DNA from: Cupriavidus numazuensis
GTDB lineage: Bacteria > Pseudomonadota > Gammaproteobacteria > Burkholderiales > Burkholderiaceae
Direction: 5' to 3'
NCBI RefSeq assembly: GCF_905397435.1
Contig: NZ_CAJPVI010000023.1
Coordinates: forward strand, 61,015-125,014
DNA length: 64,000 bases
Below the pieces are notes generated by a model, which did no database searches, was not told where the DNA came from, and saw only the letters and a program-made list of their open reading frames with translations. Below, piece by piece: positions 59,860 to 64,000 of this stretch. The position numbers and the translations under genes were made by a program. Positions within the stretch are counted from its first letter, which is position 1, and each line of letters starts with the position of its first letter.

Positions 59860-61041
59860 ATGAACCCGTCCACCGTTGCAGAACTGCGGCAATCCATCCA
59901 GGCGCTCTCGCCGGAATTCGTCGAAATCCGCCGGAAGATCCACGCGCATCCCGAACTGGCCTTCGAAGAGCGCCAGACCAGCGACCTCGTCGCGGAAAGC
60001 CTCGCGGCATGGGGCTACGAGGTCCATCGCGGCCTGGGCACGACCGGCGTCGTCGGCACGCTGAGGAAGGGACAGGGAACCAGGACACTTGGCATCCGCG
60101 CCGACATGGACGCGTTGCCTATCCAGGAAAAGACGGGCCTCGACTACGCGAGCACCATTCCCGGCAAGATGCACGCGTGCGGCCACGACGGTCACACCGC
60201 CATCCTGCTGTGCGCCGCGCGCCATCTCGCCCAATCCGTCGATTTCAACGGCACGCTGAACCTGATCTTCCAGCCCGCGGAAGAAAACGAAGGCGGAGCG
60301 CTGCGCATGCTGGAAGACGGCCTGTTCGAGCGTTTCCCGTGCGACGAGGTCTATGCGCTGCACAACTCGCCGGGGCTGCCCGTGGGCCAGATCGGCGTAA
60401 TCACCGGACCGGCCATGGCCTCGTTCGACCGTGCCACCGTCACGCTGCGCGGCCGCGGCGCGCACGGCGCCATGCCGCATCACGGCATCGATCCCATGCA
60501 GTGCGCCGCCAGTATCGTGCTGGGTCTGCAATCGATCGTCAGTCGCGAAATCGACGCGCTCAGGTCCGCAGTGATCACGGTCGGCTCGATCCAGGCCGGC
60601 GCAACCTACAACGTCGTGCCCGAAAGCGCGATGCTCAAGATCGGCGTGCGCACGCTGGACCCGAAGGTACGCACGCTGGTCGAGACGCGCATCCAGACAT
60701 TCGTCGCCGCGCAGGCCGAGAGCTATGGACTGCAATCGGAGGTCGTGTACGAACGCAAGTACCCGGTGCTCGTCAACCATGCGGCGCAGACGGAACGCGC
60801 GCGGGAAGCGGCGATCCGCCTGCTAGGGGAGGACAACGTCGTGGAACGCCCGCCGGTGATGGGCAGCGAAGACTTCGCCTACATGCTCGAACACCGGCCA
60901 GGCGCATACGTGCGCCTTGGCAATGGGCTGGGCGAAGACGGGGGTTGCATGGTCCACAACCCCCTGTACGACTTCAACGACAAAGCCTTGCCCGTCGGCG
61001 CCGCATTCTGGGCGCACCTCGCGCAAAGCTACCTGGTTTGA
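59860..61041 (+). CDS. M20-family amidohydrolase
   Basis: A 393-residue metal-dependent amidohydrolase of the hippurate hydrolase/IAA-amino acid hydrolase group. Metal and catalytic residues are in GIRADMDALPIQEKTG, KMHACGHDGHTA and FQPAEENEGGA; a dimerisation domain follows (GRGAHGAMPHHGIDP). The ATG at 59860 gives a normal start EIRRKIHAHPELAFEE. It would cleave an N-acyl amino acid. The substrate may be taken up through the Bug receptor encoded next. Confidence 0.92.
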   Translation: MNPSTVAELRQSIQALSPEFVEIRRKIHAHPELAFEERQTSDLVAESLAAWGYEVHRGLGTTGVVGTLRKGQGTRTLGIRADMDALPIQEKTGLDYASTIPGKMHACGHDGHTAILLCAARHLAQSVDFNGTLNLIFQPAEENEGGALRMLEDGLFERFPCDEVYALHNSPGLPVGQIGVITGPAMASFDRATVTLRGRGAHGAMPHHGIDPMQCAASIVLGLQSIVSREIDALRSAVITVGSIQAGATYNVVPESAMLKIGVRTLDPKVRTLVETRIQTFVAAQAESYGLQSEVVYERKYPVLVNHAAQTERAREAAIRLLGEDNVVERPPVMGSEDFAYMLEHRPGAYVRLGNGLGEDGGCMVHNPLYDFNDKALPVGAAFWAHLAQSYLV

Positions 61042-61096
61042 ACCATCGATCTGAATCGACCTGAAACGGCCTGAATAATCCAAAAACGGGGACACC

Positions 61097-62107
61097 ATGC
61101 ATTCGATGAACCGCCGCCGCTTCCTTCAATATGCCAGCTTCACCTCCGGCAGCACCGCACTCGCCGGCCTGCCGGCGTTCGCGACGGAAGCCTTTCCGTC
61201 CAAGCCCCTGTCGCTCGTCGTGCCCTACCCGGCCGGCGGCGCCAGCGATACGTCCGCGCGCATCTTTGGCGAATCGATCAGCAAGAGCGTCAAGCAACAG
61301 GTGGTGGTCGAGAACTACGGCGGCGGCACCGGGCTGATCGGCGCAAACAAGGTGCTCGCTGCACCGGCCGACGGCTACACCTTCTTCCACGGCTCGATCA
61401 ACGAAGTCTTCCTTGCACCGTTGCTGAACCCGGCCGCGCGCTACAAGCCGCAGGACTTCATGCTCGTAGCGCCGATCAGCGACGCGAACATCGTGCTGAT
61501 GGTGCGCAACGGCATCCCCGCCGATACGCTCGACAAGTTCATCGACTATGCGAAGCAGAACAAGGCCAAGCCGCTGACCTACGCGACGGTGGGCATCGAT
61601 TCGATCTACCACCTGATGGGCGATGCGCTCGGCGCGCGCCTCGGACTGACCTTCCTGCACGTGCCGTACAAAGGCGCCGCACCCGCATTGCAGGGCCTGG
61701 CCGGTGGCGAAGTGGACTTTGCCATCCTGCCCTACCAGTCGAGTTTCGACGCCATGCAGCAGCAAGGCCGGCTGAAGCTGCTGACCAGCTTCTCGAAAAC
61801 GCTGCCCGCTTCGGTCAAGCACATCCCGCTGATTTCGCAGAGCCGCATCGTGCCGGACTTCGAGTACGCGATCAGCGGCGGCTACTTCGTCAGGCAAGGC
61901 ACGCCGGCGGACCGCGTGGCCGTGTTGCGCAAGGCTATCGGTGAAGCGCTCAACAAGCCCGATGTGCGCGGCAAGCTCGAGGCCGAGGGGCGTACCGTCG
62001 TACAACCGGTCGAAACCCAGCAGCAGGCAAACAAGTACTTCGACCAGTATCAGGCGCGCGTCACCGAACTGATCCGCAGCGTGGGACGCAAGACCAACGC
62101 GGCCTGA
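61097..62107 (+). CDS. Bug-family solute receptor
   Basis: A 336-residue periplasmic receptor of the TctC/Bug family with a twin-arginine-like signal (NRRRFLQYAS, cleavage near PAFAT). Hallmarks are FPSKPLSLVVPYPAGGASDTSARI, VVENYGGGTGLIGANKVLAAPADGYT and TYATVGIDSIYHLMGDAL. It lies 55 bp after the amidohydrolase gene and probably binds its substrate. The matching permease is not adjacent; a truncated MFS gene follows instead. Confidence 0.92.
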   Translation: MHSMNRRRFLQYASFTSGSTALAGLPAFATEAFPSKPLSLVVPYPAGGASDTSARIFGESISKSVKQQVVVENYGGGTGLIGANKVLAAPADGYTFFHGSINEVFLAPLLNPAARYKPQDFMLVAPISDANIVLMVRNGIPADTLDKFIDYAKQNKAKPLTYATVGIDSIYHLMGDALGARLGLTFLHVPYKGAAPALQGLAGGEVDFAILPYQSSFDAMQQQGRLKLLTSFSKTLPASVKHIPLISQSRIVPDFEYAISGGYFVRQGTPADRVAVLRKAIGEALNKPDVRGKLEAEGRTVVQPVETQQQANKYFDQYQARVTELIRSVGRKTNAA

Positions 62108-62122
62108 GCCCGCGTCTGCGAT

Positions 62123-62266
62123 TCAAGGCGTGCGCGCCGCAGCCGCGCGCCGCCCTTTCCCGAGTTCCGCAGTATCCAGGCGCCGGAACACCAGCGCCGA
62201 CAGAAGCGTGATCGTGCCCACGACAACAAAGGCCAACAGGTAGGCGGGACCTGCCCCCCTACCCGA
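62123..62266 (-). pseudogene. C-terminal remnant of an MFS transporter
   Basis: On the minus strand the frame ending at the TGA 62125-62123 reads AYLLAFVVVGTITLLSALVF and then RRLDTAELGKG, the last transmembrane helix and tail typical of a major facilitator superfamily transporter. No start or further helices lie upstream, and the coding character is lost by about 62266. The gene was truncated by the insertion or rearrangement that brought in the DNA to its right. Confidence 0.65.
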
Positions 62267-62426
62267 TCTCTGACCAGCGGCACGAATCCGTGGCGCTCCT
62301 TCGGCCGTATCTGAAACTTCGTACGACTATTTCAGACATCCGCTATATCCCGGTCCGTTTTGCTTTGGAATCCTCACGCGGGGCCAATAGCGCTCAGATG
62401 GGCACGATCAACTCGGGACACTTAAC
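62267..62426. other. Non-coding junction region
   Basis: Between the MFS remnant and the lipoprotein gene the base composition falls and no gene is evident. This is where native chromosomal sequence gives way to the acquired segment. It probably contains the promoter of the lipoprotein gene. Confidence 0.5.
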
Positions 62427-63908
62427 ATGGCGGAAAAGAGTGACGGCGGTAGCATTGAGATTACAAGGCGGCAGACATACTTGTTTGCCAATGGCTGCGT
62501 TTCGAGATCAGGGCGCTTGCCCGCGCTATTCCTGGCATTGGCGTTCATTGCAGGCTGCGACAGGAACCCTTCAGTGCCAGTTCACAGTGGCCTGAGTATC
62601 GAGGGCTTCAACTACGCGCCGTTCCACCTCTCGCGTTTTTCCGTCTCTGATGAGTATGGAAACAAGGCCACTGGCGGCGGCCAACCCGTGCCAGCCTTTG
62701 GAGCAAGCTCGCGTAGTTGCTGCTTTAAGCTGAAGGGGAGAGTCTTCACGGTCAAGTGGGATGCATACGATCCAGATAAACCCATCAGCGTGCTGCATAG
62801 GGAAGCTGCTGTCTATTTGACTCCATCCAGGGCCAAGCACGAAGGCGCTGACGGCTTGCTTGGGGTGCATTTCTATCCAGACAATCGTGTCCAACTCAAA
62901 TACGGCTCGGACACAAGTGGCATCTCGGCCCCCAATGCGGAGATTGACGGCCGGCTATCGGAAGTTCCGAAGGAAGAGCAACTCTCTCGATTGACAGACC
63001 ATAACCCTGCGAATTACTCCTTATCGGACCACCAGCGGCGACATTGGGGACTGGGATCCGCAGCTCTACAGGAGGCAATGATCGTCCGTGCAATGATCAC
63101 CCGTATGGAAAGCATGGCAATACACGCACCCGACGCTTTCGCTCGGTTCTCTGTGGTAACTGGAACGGACTGGGAGAACAAGAAGACCTACAAGCTTTCC
63201 GAACTGATCACTGCATATCGGCAACTCGTGCCCCACAAGACGGGTCCTGAAGTCCAGGCGCACGTGGAGGTATTTCTGCGCTGGCTTGCGGTGCGATCTC
63301 AGTTACCGGCATTTCACAAGTCGACCACCGGGCGTACCGACGAGGTTTGGCGGCAGCATCTTGAGCGCACCAGAAAAATTCATGAAGCGCAGGAAATGTA
63401 CAATGCCGAGCGCCGGCGAGTGCCATCCGACCTAGTTGCTCAAGGCAATGCGCTTGCGCGTCTGCGCGCGGCGCAAGAGGAACAAGTCCTGGCGCTACCC
63501 GGAGCAACGCTCGAACTTTCCCGAACCAGTGTGACGGCCTGGGACCGGATCGCCGCACAAGCCGCGCAGGAGCTCCGGCGCTTGCCGCTCCAGAACGGCC
63601 TGAAGCAGTCGGCGGACCGCATTCGTGCTATTGCGCGGGACATGGAAGCACCCTATTCCGAAGACATGGAAGGCGCCGCCAAGAGCATTGAGGCGAGCGT
63701 GATGAGCCAGGAAGCACTGGCGTTTGCGCGAGCATGGAAAGACAGTGCCGAAGGGCAAAATCCCCTTTCCGATGAGGTCATGGCGCTCTTTGACATTCTC
63801 GTGCATGACACCACGCGAACACAGCGACTCAGTCCCCTGCTTCCCTCGAGGCTGAACTTTCAGGCGGGCCCAAATAACTTTGGGGTAAGCCCCTCCATGT
63901 CAGGATAG
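62427..63908 (+). CDS. DUF3304-type lipoprotein, probably acquired
   Basis: A 493-residue protein with a long N-terminal region and a lipoprotein signal (LALAFIAGC, Cys ~44). Residues ~55-150 resemble DUF3304 (SIEGFNYAPFHLSRFSVSDE, SRSCCFKLKG, FTVKWDAYDP), a family often found beside type VI secretion VgrG and lipase-effector genes. The rest (~190-490) is helical, charged and unrecognised. Its composition is lower in GC and richer in Lys and Ser codons than its neighbours. Flanked by a truncated MFS gene and a transposase start, it may be an orphan effector accessory or immunity-type protein. Confidence 0.65.
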   Translation: MAEKSDGGSIEITRRQTYLFANGCVSRSGRLPALFLALAFIAGCDRNPSVPVHSGLSIEGFNYAPFHLSRFSVSDEYGNKATGGGQPVPAFGASSRSCCFKLKGRVFTVKWDAYDPDKPISVLHREAAVYLTPSRAKHEGADGLLGVHFYPDNRVQLKYGSDTSGISAPNAEIDGRLSEVPKEEQLSRLTDHNPANYSLSDHQRRHWGLGSAALQEAMIVRAMITRMESMAIHAPDAFARFSVVTGTDWENKKTYKLSELITAYRQLVPHKTGPEVQAHVEVFLRWLAVRSQLPAFHKSTTGRTDEVWRQHLERTRKIHEAQEMYNAERRRVPSDLVAQGNALARLRAAQEEQVLALPGATLELSRTSVTAWDRIAAQAAQELRRLPLQNGLKQSADRIRAIARDMEAPYSEDMEGAAKSIEASVMSQEALAFARAWKDSAEGQNPLSDEVMALFDILVHDTTRTQRLSPLLPSRLNFQAGPNNFGVSPSMSG

Positions 63909-63963
63909 TTGTCGCCTCGCCGCCTTTCGATGAAGGACAATGGGGGGCGGAAGCGGTTTGGAG

Positions 63964-64000
63964 ATGAAACGCTATCCGGCGGAGTTCAAGGAGTGGATGG
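63964..64000 (+). mobile_element. Start of an IS3-type transposase OrfA (partial)
   Basis: Twelve codons read MKRYPAEFKEWM before the window ends, preceded by GGAG. This resembles the N-terminus of IS3-family OrfA proteins, but the fragment is too short for certainty. The 55 bp before it would contain the left end of the element. Confidence 0.5.

Overview
The window is high-GC, densely coded chromosomal DNA. The gene families point to a Burkholderiales bacterium, most likely Cupriavidus or a close relative: two Bug-type periplasmic solute receptors, an AraC-linked valine catabolism operon, a DUF1329 protein, many LysR/AraC regulators and a cyanide-insensitive-type bd oxidase. The genus is inferred from gene content, not from a marker gene. 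No rRNA, tRNA or CRISPR was seen.

Layout. 1-5438: the tail of a TonB receptor, an 840-bp intergenic region bounded by inverted copies of a hairpin-rich repeat, a DUF1254/DUF1214 lipoprotein, a small TTG-started lipoprotein and a Nudix-MBL fusion. 5450-8341: an ECF sigma/zinc anti-sigma pair divergent from a Tat-exported phosphoesterase and a CuA-like cupredoxin, with matching ECF-type promoters on both sides. 8413-11976: a methyltransferase and two GGDEF proteins with a 50-residue membrane peptide gene between them. 12002-18751: an AraC regulator and a five-gene valine/isobutyrate operon. 18785-24316: a five-gene operon (two small ferredoxin-fold-like proteins, SDR, MDR, DUF1329) with a divergent AraC regulator. 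24354-28505: AlaC-like aminotransferase, VapC/Phd toxin-antitoxin pair, a lipoprotein, and a PadR regulator with a siderophore-interacting flavoreductase. 28607-37270: an MBL protein and a sugar-acid catabolic operon with its Bug receptor and LysR regulator. 37343-41546: DAHP synthase, IlvE, a TauE-type permease and a hydrolase. 42035-44632: bd oxidase cydAB plus a 47-residue DUF2474 subunit. 44819-49294: a phosphodiesterase-LamG lipoprotein, a small lipoprotein and a Tat phospholipase C. 49401-52128: LysR, M14-type carboxypeptidase and a hydrolase.

52112-55809 is the most unusual part: two paralogous cassettes in tandem. Each encodes a secreted protein made of DPYTDGA repeats, a 33-residue single-pass membrane peptide and a TetR repressor. 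Each has the same leader: an operator sitting exactly between the -35 and -10 boxes, two mutually exclusive hairpins, a terminator-like hairpin whose stem differs by a compensatory base pair, and a second palindrome. The two repressors have almost identical DNA-binding domains but diverged ligand domains, which suggests one shared operator set read by two sensors. I recognise no described function for the repeat protein.

55975-62107 returns to ordinary genes (hydrolases, small hypotheticals, LysR, M20 amidohydrolase, Bug receptor). From about 62120 the window shows a truncated MFS transporter remnant, then a lower-GC DUF3304-type lipoprotein and the start of what looks like an IS3-type transposase at the right edge, which together mark an acquired segment.
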